Below are positions 46,889-59,646 of a stretch of 64,000 nucleotides of DNA, piece after piece. Source of the DNA: Bryum argenteum (lineage: Eukaryota > Streptophyta > Bryopsida > Bryales > Bryaceae); assembly GCA_037043015.1 (NCBI GenBank), contig CM073322.1, positions 28,814,864-28,878,863 of the forward strand. The letters are read 5' to 3'. The notes under the pieces were generated by a model that did not search any database, was not told where the DNA came from, and worked only from the letters and a program-made list of their open reading frames with translations. The position numbers were made by a program, and so were the translations under genes. Within the stretch, counting starts at the first letter, position 1, and each line of letters starts with the position of its first letter.

Positions 46889-47175
46889 AAGGTGTAGCAT
46901 GCCTCACCCCTAGTTCAGATTTTGAGAGTTTGGAAGAGCTTGAAGAAGGTGTGGCATGTGCCTCACCCCTAGTTCAATTTTGAGAGTTTGGAAGAGCTTG
47001 AAGGAGGTGTGGCATGTGCCTTACCCCTAGTTCAATTTTGAGAGTTTGGAAGAGCTTGAAGAAGGTGTGGCATGTGCCTCACCCCTAGTTTAGATTTAGG
47101 AGTTTAGAAGAGCTTGAAGGAGGTGGTGGCATGTATTTCATCCTTATTTAAACTATGGGAGTTTGCAAGAGCTTG
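46889..47175. repeat. Minisatellite 2, 57-58-base unit, five copies
   Basis: Units start at about 46,889, 46,946, 47,003, 47,060 and 47,118, with the same GGTGTGGCATGTGCCTCACC core as minisatellite 1 but a different spacer (GAGAGTTTGGAAGAGCTTGA). Isolated cores recur, some inverted, to about 47,540. Confidence 0.85.
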
Positions 47176-47540
47176 ACTTGCTAAACCCCTTAGGGACCAA
47201 GGTGTCAAAGTTGATATACAAGATAATTCTAGGGAAGCCTTTGGCTCTTTTATATTTGGCAAGATTTATAGGTATATTCAACAAAAACTTCATTCACATC
47301 AACCTCGTACAAAGATTTGGAGTATATGCTCTATTGCTTCTAATGTATTAAACTACAAATGTTGGTGTTTTGTTTTATGAACATAATGAGGAGATTGTTG
47401 GTTTTTGGGTGAGGCACATGTCTCGCACCTTATTATTGTAATTCAAATCATGCATGGCTTCCAAGATAAGACATGTGGCACACCTCCTTTTAGCATTCCT
47501 AAATTTCATAACTTACATCATACGGGTGTGGCATGTGTAT

Positions 47541-49987
47541 CACCTCTTAAGATTTGGCAATTGCTTCACTTTAGTTTAGAATAATATTGTCCCCCCCAAA
47601 TGTTTAGATTGGAAAGTAATAACAATGTAAAAATTAGTGATTAAAATTAGTGATTAAAATATTCAAAAATAATCCCAAAAGAAAGTGCACATATCAAAAG
47701 GCACTTCTAACGAAACCCTTGTACTACATGGACTTGAGGAGAAGATCCTAGGTGAAGTAGGTGCAAGAAGACGAGCATACTTGTTACCTCAGTTTGTAGT
47801 TAGTTGAATAACTTCCTCTCTTTTTAGGTGTTTGTATACTTATAACTATACATAATGTATTTGAAAGTATCTGGAAGTTTGCATTATGTTGTATTGTCTC
47901 CAAATAGGCAGGATCCTCTAGATATGCATACTAGTGTAAAAATTTAGGTGGGACAATAACTTGTTCAAAGCTGAGGCTCCAAAGCATATGTCGTATGGGA
48001 CACAACTATGATCCTCATAATGCATGGAGAAGTAGAAATATTTAATCCAATAACATAGACACAAGTCTTACTAAATTTTTCCTGCATCAAATGATGTCTC
48101 TCAAGATTTTGGTTTGTGGGATGCTATCTGGATAGCATGGAAGGCAATATGACCATGAGCTCAAAAACTAATCCCAACATTGCTCGTTGAATGCCATAGG
48201 CAACCTCTTTTTTACAATTTTTCTTATAAACTATGCCATTAGTGTGCCCCAAAACGTGAAACACAACTCACTATAGAAACTATAGAAACTCGTCCGCTAA
48301 AGGCGTCTCCACAATTTAAGATATTTGGTAAAACATTACTCAAACTTTTGCAATACTTCAGAAGATCTATCAGATTACTCGCTCCTATTACATCCACAAG
48401 CTTCAAACCAAGGTCAAACAAGCTTCTAAGGCCTTTAATATCCGAAGCTACACCTTGCCTTCTCTAGCGCTTCGATGGCCAAAATGCTTCCAAACAATGA
48501 AAAAATTCAATGGTTCTACTAGCTACGCACTCTTAATGAAACTCTATGGATTGTAGAAGGCTATTCCGGTTCTAGTGACTCCAATAAACTATTAGAAAAC
48601 TTTTGGAGTCCTATATTGTTACAACTTCTACGAAACACACTTACTCAACTCAAAAGAAGGTGGAAAGGTGACCGCATTTAAGGCACCGTCTTTGGATGCA
48701 AAATAGATTGAGTGGACCTTTGATTCGAAAAGAATACAAAACCTTGACATGGACGCCAAGGAGTGGGTGTGGCGGTTTATTTGTCGGCTTAAGGCGAAGA
48801 ACTTTGTTTCAATACACCACCAAGCAAGGCTTCTATTATTCTCCTAAAATCTCAATGGAAGTCTTTCAGATTTGAGCGAGTCTTTATTTCCCCTAGCTAC
48901 TCCGCCGTACAATGCTCCCTGTTTCATTTGCATTTATGTTCATTTGATACCAAGAAAAGTTAGCCCTTGAATTTGGTTTGTAGTTGCAGGCGACCTCCTA
49001 GGAGATGAGTGGCGAATGCCAATTGGTCTCCGGAGCAAATGCACCCTCTATAATGCGTAAGTATTGCAAACATGTCTTAAACATATCTTGTATGCATGTC
49101 TAGCAATAGTGCCGGCATTAGTCTAGACGAATCTCATTCTCCTTTTGCAGCTTGTACAAGCCTAGCCCAATTTGTTAAATTGGGTGTCAATTTTGTATGG
49201 ATATATCGTCACTCTCGACATAGATGCTACAAACAACCAAGAATTAAATTGGAAAGGAGAAACTTCAATGGCAATCAACACTGAAGCTCCGCTATACATA
49301 GTCCATTCCGCACAGCTATGAAATATCTAAGGTCAACAATGTCAGCACAATGTGAACTCTAGGTTATTTCTTTGGAGATAGCGCTCTCTCAATTGTAGAA
49401 GAACATCGTCCGAGTTAGAATGATGTCATGGCACGAGTTGCAAAATAGAGTAAAAAATGCATGGCAGACAAACAAACATTTGGACTCAAGGCAACATATA
49501 TTGCAGTGGTTAGGGCATCCTCCCGCCATGGAAACCAGCATTACACCACAACTACCTCTTGGTCAATTACAATCGTGACTTCTCTATGAAATGGATAAAT
49601 TCTAATACCAACCAAGGCGCCACTTGAGGTGCGCACTCATCCACTCACTTCGACTTCATTCAACCCCACACCGATTGAATCACTTGCACACCCAATTCTC
49701 GAAGCAATTGACGCTCCGCAACCTGCTCAACAAGAGATACCATTATAATAAAAATTACAAATAAAAATAAAAAGTAAAAAAACTCTCACGAAAGCCATAT
49801 GAGACCGAATTCTACAAAACGTTGCTCGGGTTGCAGCAGAAGGAGTTATAGACGATCTTCAATCTCATTCAGACTTTGCCTTTGCGCACCGAAGTAGTCA
49901 CATAATTTTCCTTCGTTACAAGAACTCCCTTTGACAAAAAAAAATATTGGCCAAATTAACCATGCGTAGTACTTCTATCTCCATTAT
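47541..49987. other. Intergenic, nothing recognised
   Basis: No gene, repeat boundary or domain I can support in 2.4 kb. Some less AT-rich stretches (48,650-49,060, 49,540-49,740) could be remnants of a larger element. Confidence 0.4.
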
Positions 49988-49991
49988 TTAA

Positions 49992-50919
49992 CCCCTAAAA
50001 ATCCAGGAAAACCGATTCGGTTTTCTGAGATTTCGGGCAGCTCATTTTAAGCATTTAAATTGATATTTTTGCCTAAGATTTTTATTGGGTGCCCCACATA
50101 CAGTAATGTGTATGTGGTAAAATTTTCAAAGTCAAATTTTAATTTTATAACCTTCATCTAGAAATTTTAGGTTTCAAGTCCAAAACGGGCAGTTTAAAAT
50201 AATTTTTTTTAATTTTTTTTTTTTTAGAAATATGTTCATTACCAAATTACTATTCAAATTCCAAAGTGTCCGAAGTCAAAAAGTTTACCAATTCTACAAG
50301 GGCAGCCTCCAAAACTTTCAAAAACAATCTTCACAATTTCTAGTAATTTTACAATTTTTTCTTTCAAAAATTGCCAAAATTCGAGATTTTGGATTTTTTC
50401 CAAGATTTTTTTTTTCGAAATTCACATTATCATAAATGCACCTTCTCACCGTCGAGATTTTTCCCAAACTAAATATATCATACGTGGTGCTTGTTTTACT
50501 ATATGGTTGTTTTTAGACCTTCTTTCATAAAATATTTTACATTAAGGTCAAAAAGTGAAATTGGTCTCTAAAATTTTGCATGAGCATAACCAACTTGATT
50601 ACCTACATGAAAAAAAATGAGGGAAAAATATTTGGAATAACAATCATCAAGTTGCCCTTGGCACCATTTAGACAATGCCTCTCACGCAGTGGCAAAAAAA
50701 AAGTGTTGGTCAAACTTTGATTGTTATGATCTCACAAACGAAAAACATCCAACGGTTGAAATTTTGACCAGTCCTTTGTATACAAGTTAGGTACAAGATC
50801 TTACGGTTCAAAGTCTAAAACCAGACAAAAAAGTTTCTCCATTTCCCCATCTCCCAACGAAGGTGAAAAATGGCAGTTTTTGGTTCTGGAGGTCGAGGAA
50901 ACCCCTGGATTTTTAGGGG
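49992..50919. mobile_element. TTAA-flanked element, family B copy 3, long form
   Basis: 928 bp between TTAA 49988-49991 and TTAA 50920-50923. Ends CCCCTAAAAATCCAGG and CCTGGATTTTTAGGGG are a perfect 16-bp inverted repeat. The interior follows copy 2 with extra sequence in the middle. Confidence 0.85.
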
Positions 50920-50923
50920 TTAA

Positions 50924-51912
50924 ATCCACCCAACAACCGAATTCAACTACACTAAATAGGTAGATTAGTGTTAGATACACTAATATACATAAATATGTTG
51001 TAAGTTTTTATTGTTGATCAATATGTTTACCCTTTGTATTGGCCAAGATGGGGATCCTTTCATAGTACAGGAATCAATGCTCTTGATAATTTCTTTTCTC
51101 AGAAGTAAAAGTTATATTATTTTCAAATCTTGTAAAAATCTAACACTAATCTACCTATTCAGTGTAGTCCAAATGAAACCATGTTGTGTAAGTATACGCA
51201 TGTCTAGTTTTTCCTAAAACGTCAAGAATAAAAACCAATGCCCTATAAACAATATTGGGTTGCGTGCTACGAGCTCAAACTTCCAAGATTCAAAATTCCA
51301 AGAACGCCAAACTCAAGCTGTCCAAAAGTAGCAGTTGCTCATGATACAATACCAAGGCTGAAGGGATTTCCGAGGAACAAGACCTATGTTGACAGAGAAT
51401 AGTATGATATTGTGTCATGGGCTCCACCTATCAAAACCCCAATGACATACACATGTGTTTTCCACAGCTTGTCTGGTACTTCGTACAACAACACCACACT
51501 AATACTCACCCACACTAGCCTAGACTAGACTAGATCAGACTAGACTAGACTAGACTAGACTAGGATCGCCTCTCTCTCTCTCTCTTTTGCTCCGTCGCTC
51601 GCTGGCTCACCGCACTTTCCCGAATCTTGGTTTACTTTTGTAACTTTTGCCCGAGAATTGATGTCACACTTTGTGCCTGAGCACCACCCAGTATTCTAGG
51701 GGAGCATCTGGACACATTTCCACAATTTGCACATGACTGCACTGGAGTTTGAAAGCACTAGAATGTATCCATTTGTTTCAGTATTTATAGGCGTTCTTTT
51801 GTTGCATATGGTGAACTTCGGTGAATCCTGGCCGGTCGTTGTGTGCATGGAAGTTGCTTCGTATCATCTTCTACAGTGGCTACTTCATGTTTTAGCCAGC
51901 CATTTGAAACCC
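50924..51912. other. Intergenic with ACTAG and TC microsatellites
   Basis: 51,514-51,563 is an ACTAG-type pentanucleotide repeat with one interruption, followed by a TC repeat at 51,569-51,586. No gene seen. Confidence 0.5.
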
Positions 51913-51916
51913 TAAA

Positions 51917-52852
51917 GGCCCGTTCGCACCTGGCCTTAGAGGAGGTCTCAGGAGGGGGTCTTAACTCTATTAAAAAGTGTGTGTTTGCACCTACATTCAT
52001 TAGTAATTACCAATCCTACATGGATGTCCACATGGCACACTTTAAAGAGTGGGGTATTAGTAAACATTTAGGAGGACAAAAGAGATTTGAGCAATAGTAG
52101 GCAATACTTAAGAGAGCACCAATATTGGAAAGATTCTCAAATTTTCCTCACTTAAGAGTAGTCTTATGTATTGTCCCACTTGAGGGGCCATTACGTAATC
52201 CCCTCAGAGCATGCCCAATCCACACGGCAAAAGCTCCCTCCATACCCCCTCCTATCTTTGGACTGATCTAAAATGAGAAGTTGAAATTACTATCATTGGA
52301 AACGCATGTAAATAAGAGTGAGATATTTCTCAAGCAAAAAAAATTGTGAAAGTGGGATGTTGGTGAAATCCCTCATTGAAAAGATCACATTTTCAAAATG
52401 TAGAGGGAGTGCACCAAACCTTGCTTAAAAATGGAAAGATCCTCTCTTATTCCCTCTATATTTCTGCAATTTAGAGGGAGTGTGGGAGGATCTTTCCATT
52501 TTTAAGCAAGGTTTGGTGCACTCCCTCTACATTTTGAAAATGTGATCTTTTCAATGAGGGATTTCACCTATGTCCCACTTTCACAAGTTTGTTTTCTTGA
52601 GAAATATCTCACATTTATTTACATGCGCTTTTAATGATGGTAATTTCAACTTCTCATTTTAAAGCAGTCCAAAGATAGGAGGGGGTATGGAGGGAGCTTT
52701 TGCCGTGTGGATTGGGCATGCTCTCACTATTGATTACACCTTTACGAACCTCATTGATGACACCTTTCCTCAAATGAAGGTATTCCTCCCCAAATTGTGG
52801 GGATGTTAAATTTTTATGCACGCTCTTTGCAAAGGCCAGGTGCAAACGGGCC
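51917..52852. mobile_element. MITE with GGCCCGTTYGCACCTGGCC ends, hosting a foldback
   Basis: Left end GGCCCGTTCGCACCTGGCC, right end GGCCAGGTGCAAACGGGCC: a 19-bp inverted repeat with one mismatch. TTA follows at 52853-52855; the left flank is AAA, so the duplication is imperfect. The palindrome at 52,207-52,723 is inserted inside. Confidence 0.75.
52207..52723. mobile_element. 517-bp foldback element, near-complete palindrome
   Basis: Ends GAGCATGCCCAATCCACACG and its reverse complement, flanked by TCA at 52204-52206 and 52724-52726. The two ~245-base arms match almost to the centre (about 52,465), with few mismatches and small indels. A transcript would fold into one long hairpin. The terminal GAGCATG links it to the elements at 9,628-10,387. 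Confidence 0.9.
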
Positions 52853-52855
52853 TTA

Positions 52856-53271
52856 GAGCATCTCCAACGGTGCCACTGGGAAATGGCTCTGCCAGAGCCT
52901 CCCTCGGAGCTTGCGGAAAGTGGCAGAGGCCATATTTTTCGAGCCAGTGCCACCACACCCACCGGAGCTCAGACATAAGACAATCCTCCCGACACCATCG
53001 CTGACATCGGACGCTCCAGCGGCTTAAACGGCTCCCCTACTAGTGCCATCGTCAACTGCCAGCTGCAAAAGCGAGGAAAATTCGCTTTGACCAGCTATCA
53101 AGTGCGGCGTACAGAGCTCTGCATATCTTGAAATTTGGCCATGCCCTGGGCCTCCTTGGCCGAGTCCGAGTTTCACGCTACCGTTGCAGAGTTGACGATG
53201 CGATTCATTTTTATGAGTTTGACAGCAGGTTCCCGTTTTCTTGCCTCCCAGAGTCTCCGCTGGAGAAGCTC
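52856..53271. mobile_element. GAGCATC-type MITE, TTA duplication
   Basis: Ends GAGCATCTCCAACGG and CCGCTGGAGAAGCTC; TTA at 52853-52855 (shared with the element on its left) and 53272-53274. Confidence 0.75.
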
Positions 53272-53338
53272 TTAAGGGCCATTGTTTCCTTCAATGTTGC
53301 CTGACATGCTGTAAGTATGTATGTTCATTAGGAACTTA

Positions 53339-53843
53339 GGGACGCTTTACATGGGGAGTCAAGGCCAACAAATCTCCAAGCCAATTCACTCACATTTTGG
53401 GCCCAATTGGTTTCATGGGCCACTTGGAGAACACATTAAACAATTAATAAAGTGGGGGCCAATTTTCCCATGTGTAAAGCCCTTGGGGCCGATTTGTAAA
53501 AGGAAAAACAAGCCCATGGGGCCAATTTGTATTATTAGCTACACTCCATGCTTTTGATTTGTTCACATTAAAATATTTTAGTAAAATAATGATTTTGTAT
53601 TGAAATCAAGCAACGGCCTTTAGGCCATGAATTGGCCTTCCATTCTTGTATCTCCCAACTTTTGGAGAGCGGGCCGTGTCATAACTTGTCCCCCAATTAT
53701 AATGTCATATAATTTCAGAAAATTGGCCTTAACTCCCCATGTAAAGCCCCTCGGGCCAATTTTCATAATTGAACCAATCACAAGAGAGGATTTGGCCATG
53801 AATTGGCCCCATCAATGGCTTGGCCCCTCGTGTAAAGCGGCCC
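53339..53843. mobile_element. Tourist-like MITE, family A copy 3, complete
   Basis: 505 bp, TTA at 53336-53338 and 53844-53846. Left GGGACGCTTTACATGGGG, right CCCCTCGTGTAAAGCGGCCC. No nested element at TTAA 53436-53439, so it is the empty-site reference for 11,846-12,925. Confidence 0.88.
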
Positions 53844-54000
53844 TTACGTGCAGCTTTCCAGATGAAAATGCTTGATTAGAAAACGACATATAATTATACT
53901 TTGTGTTGGTTACTTTATCATTTCAGATAAGATGCTTTTATTAGTCAAGAAACATAGTTTTTCACTACTTACTCAAGTAATGAAATTTTATTAGTGTTAA

Positions 54001-54508
54001 TCTCTAAGTATCCTTGAAATTGAAAATGGGTTTTTGCGATTTTGGACAACCCATTTGAAGGGGTTAAATTAAACGTGTTTTTTTCTTTTTTTCTTTTTTT
54101 TCTAAGATTTTTGCAGAGTTCTCCTTATACTACAAAGTGTATGTGGTAAAGTTTGTGAAGTTTGTAAGGTTTTAATTTAGAATCTTCATCTAGAAATTTT
54201 AGATTTAAAGTCCAAAACTTGCAGTCTAAATTTAGAATTCTTTTGAAAAATAAATAGAGAGATGTTCATAACCAAACTATTTCTCAAGTTCCAAATTGAC
54301 CCAAGTCAAAAAAAAATTCCGATCTTATGAGGGCACCTTCTAAAAAATCTTAACAATTTTTAGTAATTGTACAATATTTTATTTTATTTTATTTCTAAAA
54401 AAATTTGAGATTTAGAAATTTTTCTATATGGTTTTACTCCAAAATTCTCAAACTCATAAAGGCACCTACTCACCGCTCAACATTTCTCGAAAGAAAATTA
54501 AAAATGAA

Positions 54509-54578
<70 letters not shown>

Positions 54579-55011
54579 CACATGTTTTTCTATATCATTG
54601 TTTATATAAAAACTTATTCTAGCAAATAAATTGCATGAAGGTCAGAAAGGCAGAATGAGTAAAATTTTGCATGAGCGTAACCAACTTGATTACCCACATA
54701 AAATTAAACATGCCCAAAATCTTTGGCATAACAAACTTTAACTGGCCCTTGGCACCATTCACACTATGAGTCCCGTGCAATGGCCAAATAAAGTGTTGCT
54801 TCAACCATGAACGTTATGATCCCACAAATGGAGAAGATCCAATGGTTGAAAATTTTATTAGAAGCTCAAAAACAAATAAGATGCAAGATCCTTTGGTTGG
54901 ACGTCTAAAATATACAAAAATTTGATCCACACACAAGCCTAGGAGTACTCGAGACTTTAAAAATGCAGTTTTGAGAGTTCTTGCTCCCAAAACAATGAGG
55001 AAATTTAGGAG
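54001..55011. mobile_element. TTAA-flanked element, family B copy 4, decayed
   Basis: TTAA at 53997-54000 and 55012-55015, with worn ends (TCTCTAAGTATCC, GGAAATTTAGGAG). Family B interior is evident (CTACAAAGTGTATGTGGTAAA, split, and AAGATCCAATGGTTGAAA). An AT then GT microsatellite lies inside. Confidence 0.65.
54513..54577. repeat. AT/GT compound microsatellite
   Basis: AT repeat 54,513-54,546 followed directly by a GT repeat to 54,577. Confidence 0.95.
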
Positions 55012-55015
55012 TTAA

Positions 55016-55601
55016 CTCCACTATTTAACTCAACAATGCTAATTTTTTGAATTTATCATAAAACTATTTACCAACTATATTTGCATGGATACTTAGTTTT
55101 AAAAAATCATGTGTTGTTGTGGTCTTAGTTAATAAAAAATCATCAAGAGTAAATAGTTATTGCATATTCTAATTATATTGTATGGCAACACTATATTTTA
55201 TTACCAATGACGTGCAAATGCGGTCTCAATATAACATGACACAACCTTGGGTCTTATTTGCCACTTGGTGTCTACTTGTCTCGTATACTCATACCACGTC
55301 ATTGTAGTTAATAGATACTTTTTTTTTAAACGTTTGTTTTTGTACATGTAAATCAGTTAGTGAAACATGATCTCACAGTTTAGCTTTTTCATCAAAAAAT
55401 TCCTCACATGCCATTTTTATTCCTCAAATACCTAATTTTGTATTTGAATTTCCCCATACCTTCAAGTAAAAATCAAGTGTTTCTTTAGGTCTCAATATTG
55501 CAAAGAAACATCTCTAACTCAGTCGTAAACAATAATTTGAAGAGCCTCATATCAAATTGGTCATATAAGCCCAAAGCGTATTATTTACTTTTTATGCAAC
55601 C

Positions 55602-55647
<46 letters not shown>

Positions 55648-56245
55648 ACGTTTTTCTTCAAATTTGAGAATTATGATCTTCACGAGTGGCAAGAAATTTT
55701 GATATACATATATACATACAAGTTAGGTACTAGATCATACAGTTACATGTTCAAAAATACATAATCTTAACCTTGCATGAAGAGAGGGTACTCTTCGGAC
55801 CTATTTGCAATTATGAGGCTAATCAGCTTTAAGGATTAAGGGTATAGAATAGAATAGAATTGATACCTAGTAACTTGTAGGGGTTGAAGGTTAAATGAAA
55901 GCCAATGAGTACCCTGCAAAAGGCTGCTGCTGCAAATATAGAGCATATTATGATGATGGCTTATTATCAGGCTGCAGGGGCAGAGCTTTGTTGATAAGCA
56001 TTGCAGACCAAAACCTTGGAGGTGACCAATTAGAGAGTGTGCTTAGTGCTCCTGTCCTTCCTCCATACTAATATAATATCATGCTAATTGACACCACAAA
56101 AAACAAAACAAGGGAAGATTACCCACTTGAGAACCATGGATGGATGGATTTCATTCCTCTCAAAAGTGCCAAAAACTACCCCCTTTTTTTTATGTGAGGT
56201 GAATGTTTTCGTATTTTTTTGGTATGTAACTGTAGGATCTAGTAC
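55016..56245. other. Intergenic with A44 tract
   Basis: A44 at 55,603-55,646. No gene; a short AGAAT repeat lies near 55,846-55,860. Confidence 0.5.
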
Positions 56246-56249
56246 TTAA

Positions 56250-56496
56250 CCCCTAAAACCCGAAATGGGTTTTGGAGGTTCGCGCAGGAGAAAAACTCAG
56301 CCAACTTTGACCATTATAATCTAACAAATGAGGAAGAATGAACGGTTCAAATTTGATATGTGAGAAGAATGTCAAGTGAACTTTGAGATCTTACGGTTGA
56401 ATCTTTTACGTAATGCGTAGATTGAGATTTTTTGATTAATCTAAGGGAAGGTCAAATTTTGTGACTTAGACCGTTTTGCAACAAGGAAATTTAGGG
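56250..56496. mobile_element. TTAA-flanked element, family C copy 2
   Basis: About 247 bp. Starts CCCCTAAAACCCGAAATGGG after TTAA (56246-56249), ends AAATTTAGGG before TTTAA. Over 80 percent identical by eye to 10,609-10,867. Confidence 0.75.
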
Positions 56497-56499
56497 TTT

Positions 56500-57202
56500 A
56501 AGTTTTATGTGTTTATGTATATCAAATTTTATGTATATTCAAATTTCTTACCAAATGTGAGATCTTAGTGCTCAAAGTTGGAGAAAGAGTTTTTCCCCTT
56601 GTTGTGGAAAGGGTGACTAGGTTTTTGAAAACCATTTTTGGTAGAAAATTTGATATGAATTCTTGTTCCTAAGTGAGTTAGGAACGTATACATGCAATTT
56701 TTTCCCTCGTACAACCTATAAAACTTAAAGAAATGCTTGATTTTTCACTTGAAGGTATATTGAAATTCCGATACAAAGGTTGATTTTCAATAATAAAAAA
56801 GGAAAATTGCAAATTGAAAACTTGAACAATGAGATCATTCCTTGACAATCCTTCTACTCATACAGAAAACCATATCTATCAAAAAATAAACATCTCAATT
56901 TCTGGTGAACTTTTGAGATTTCAGTATTCTAATTGATTTTAGGCAGATTTTGAGAATAGATGAGCATGTAATGTAGTTGTGGGCAAATTCTCAACATGCT
57001 CTAATTATAGTGTTTCAAAACTTCCACCATGAATATCTTCTAAAGCAAGAGGAATTTTGTATCTCGAAAGGCATTATTTTGGAAAGGTACAAAAAAGCTT
57101 TACATCTTGCAGACGGTTCCAATATCATGGTTTAAAAACTAAAAACACATAGGCGTGACCAAAGTCAAAATGACCCGTTTTGAGCTTCTTGATACTATAG
57201 GG
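56500..57202. mobile_element. Family F copy 2, abutting family C copy 2
   Basis: Homologous to 61,381-62,150 and parts of 14,172-16,250 (AAGTGAGTTAGGAACG, AAATGCTTGATTTTTCAC). Left end lost; ends near GGGGCTTAA at about 57,195. Confidence 0.55.
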
Positions 57203-58433
57203 GCTTAAAAATTTCCAAGTGTATTGCCGCCAATTCACACAACCGAAAAAATTCCGTGCAAATGCTTGTAAGCAACAATCATCGACCATGCGAGAATGAG
57301 TCAACCCTCGCGTGCTTGTTTAACCCCTAAACGTCTCAAAGTGCCTTTGCAGCCAATAGAATTATATTTGTGATTATGATGTGTCCTTGATACTAGGCTA
57401 TAGGCGTAACACGTTCATTTTAGATGTCCTTTGCTATAATCTCCGACCACATATGTCTACAATTTGCAATACTTAATTGCTTCTAAGGTTGAATTGTGGA
57501 ATTGAGAGACCATCAAAATTTCTTTGTGACGGGATCTAATGAAGTGCTTGCATTTTGGAGCTTTCACCGAAAGCCGTTCATTTGATGGGTGCGATATTTT
57601 GAGAAAGTAACTCCAATGCCTATAAGGTAGACAATTTTTAAACTGCGCATTTAAGGACTACACTATAGTTGAAAACTTGGAATATGTGAATCAATATTTT
57701 TCAATTATAGGTATGAAGAAAGTTTCTATACATTTTTGTAACATTTTTTGAGCACTTATAAAAATAAATAAATAAATTAGAAGTGACACGTACCACATCA
57801 CCTAAAACTGTTCACATGCTCCATGTGCACATGAGGTACATCCTTCTACATGAATTCTAGAAAGTAGACAAGAATCTAGAGTGGGCAGTTTAAGGAGAAA
57901 CATGGATTTAGCATTGTTCACCTTAAGTGCTTTTGTACCAAGCCTTAATAGACTGTTTGGAGAATTAGTTCATAGAGCGGAAAATAATAGTGCCACCATC
58001 AATTCAACAAATGCTTGATATAGATATTGGTTGGTTGAGTGGGGGTCTTGAATTTGTTTGAAATCTAACCTTGTTGAATTCTTGTTTTTGATCCTCTTTA
58101 GGTTCATGAACAAAATTATCACTTTGTTTAGTGTTACTCTAGCCAACTTCTTGAACCTTATTTCTATGAGTATAATTTCAACAAGTGTTTATTGCAAAAA
58201 AATAGTAACATATATTTAGAAATGTGATTATTTTTTATCTCAATAGTATCCTAGTATGAAAAACAATTGAAGTAAAAGACTTTATTACTCACCTTGTAAC
58301 ATCAATTTTACCCTAAATTGTACAAAAGAAATTGAACCCCAAAGTAAATCCCTTGCACTATAATGAAGCCATATTTGTAACATATTAGGTTAAGCAAAAC
58401 AATGTATGGCAAAAACTTGACTTGAATTGAAGG
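57203..58433. other. Intergenic; TTAACCCCTAAACG at 57,328
   Basis: TTAACCCCTAAACGTCTC marks one end of a further TTAA element whose other end I could not locate. No gene seen. Confidence 0.4.
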
Positions 58434-58437
58434 TTGA

Positions 58438-59310
58438 CCCCTAAAGGACCAAAGATGTAAAAAGTGGTTATGGAGTTTGGAGCAACTTAGATGAAGGGGT
58501 CAAAAGTAATGTTTGTGCCTAAGATTCTTACTAGGTGCTCCCTATACTACAAGGTGTGTGATTGTGTGAAGGGTAAGGACCGAGTGGAGAGGCGTTACGC
58601 AAATGAGGGGCTCACCGAGGCCGGTAGGCCGAGGGTGGACCCCTCATTGCGTAACGCCTCTCCACGAGGTCGTTGCCCGGCGTGAAGACGCAACAACGAA
58701 AAAAATAACGCATGAAAAAAAAGAAAAGAAATATAAAAGAATAAGAAAATATTGGAGCGTAAGGCGGCCTCTCGTCGCAAAGCGATCTGTCATGCCGAAT
58801 AAGGCGCCATTTGCTTCTTTAAGAATTTTGTTTAAGTCTTTACGTGTGTGAGAATTTGCAATAGTAAATTCCAAATAAAGAATCTTTCAACGCAAATTTA
58901 GTTTCCAAGCTCAAAAAGGGCAATTCGGGCATGTTTAAATTAAGTCGTTTTTGAGGTTTTTTCTAGAAAATAGTTCATAAGCGGTCACTGCTAGAGTTCT
59001 AAAGTTCCTCAAGTCAAAGAGTTTACCACTTTTACAAGGGCAATCTCCAAAATCTACAAGAGCAAGTTTCAAAATGTTGCAAAAAAACTTTTGCATCAAC
59101 TTTGAACGTTATGATCTCACAAATGGTAATAAAAGATCCAATGGTTGAAATTTAAGATGGTATTGGAAAATGTATTCATTTTAAAGATCTTACGATTGGG
59201 AACACGAGAAAAGTAAATTTTTTTGTTGAATCATACCTCAAATTGCACAAAGTGATCAAGAATCACAGTTTTTATTTGAAGGCTTAATATATGCTTGATC
59301 CCGTAGGGGG
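58438..59310. mobile_element. TTAA-flanked element, family B copy 5, with hairpin insertion
   Basis: Starts CCCCTAAAGGACC after TTGA (58434-58437), ends CCGTAGGGGG before TAA. Interrupted at 58,562-58,843 by a stem-loop insertion. Confidence 0.65.
58562..58843. mobile_element. GC-rich stem-loop insertion 1
   Basis: About 282 bp between two GTGTGTGA copies (58554-58561, 58844-58851), possibly an 8-bp duplication, though low in complexity. It holds a stem with arms 58,581-58,610 and 58,640-58,668 (GAGAGGCGTTACGC in both senses) and an apex GGCCGGTAGGCC, then CCCGGCGTGAAGACGC. No coding capacity. Confidence 0.65.
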
Positions 59311-59642
59311 TAACCCATCAAATAATGCTGAAAGTACATGAAGGAGATACAACCCCTAAAAGACCATGTTATTTTTTAAACTTTTTTTTGCCAACATAAA
59401 ACATCAATGTAAATTTAATATAAACAATATTCAAATTTTAAAATCAATATAATACAACCCTTCTATGCATAATCTAAGCTTTTTGGAACTCATTGCAAAA
59501 GTTCACATTTATACATATAATTATGAAAAAAATAAAAGGTTAACATCTTTATTTACAAAAAAAATAAAAAATAGACCTTTCTAAGGACCCATTGACAAGG
59601 ACTCCAAGATCGTTGTAGAAAAACACTTTTTACAAGGAAACT
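59311..59642. other. Intergenic, AT-rich, nothing recognised
   Basis: No gene or repeat boundary seen. Confidence 0.5.
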
Positions 59643-59646
59643 TTAA

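Noticed and set aside
46889-47175. Regularly spaced repeats resembling a CRISPR array
   Set aside because: The spacers are themselves repeated, and the genome is a plant; it is a minisatellite.
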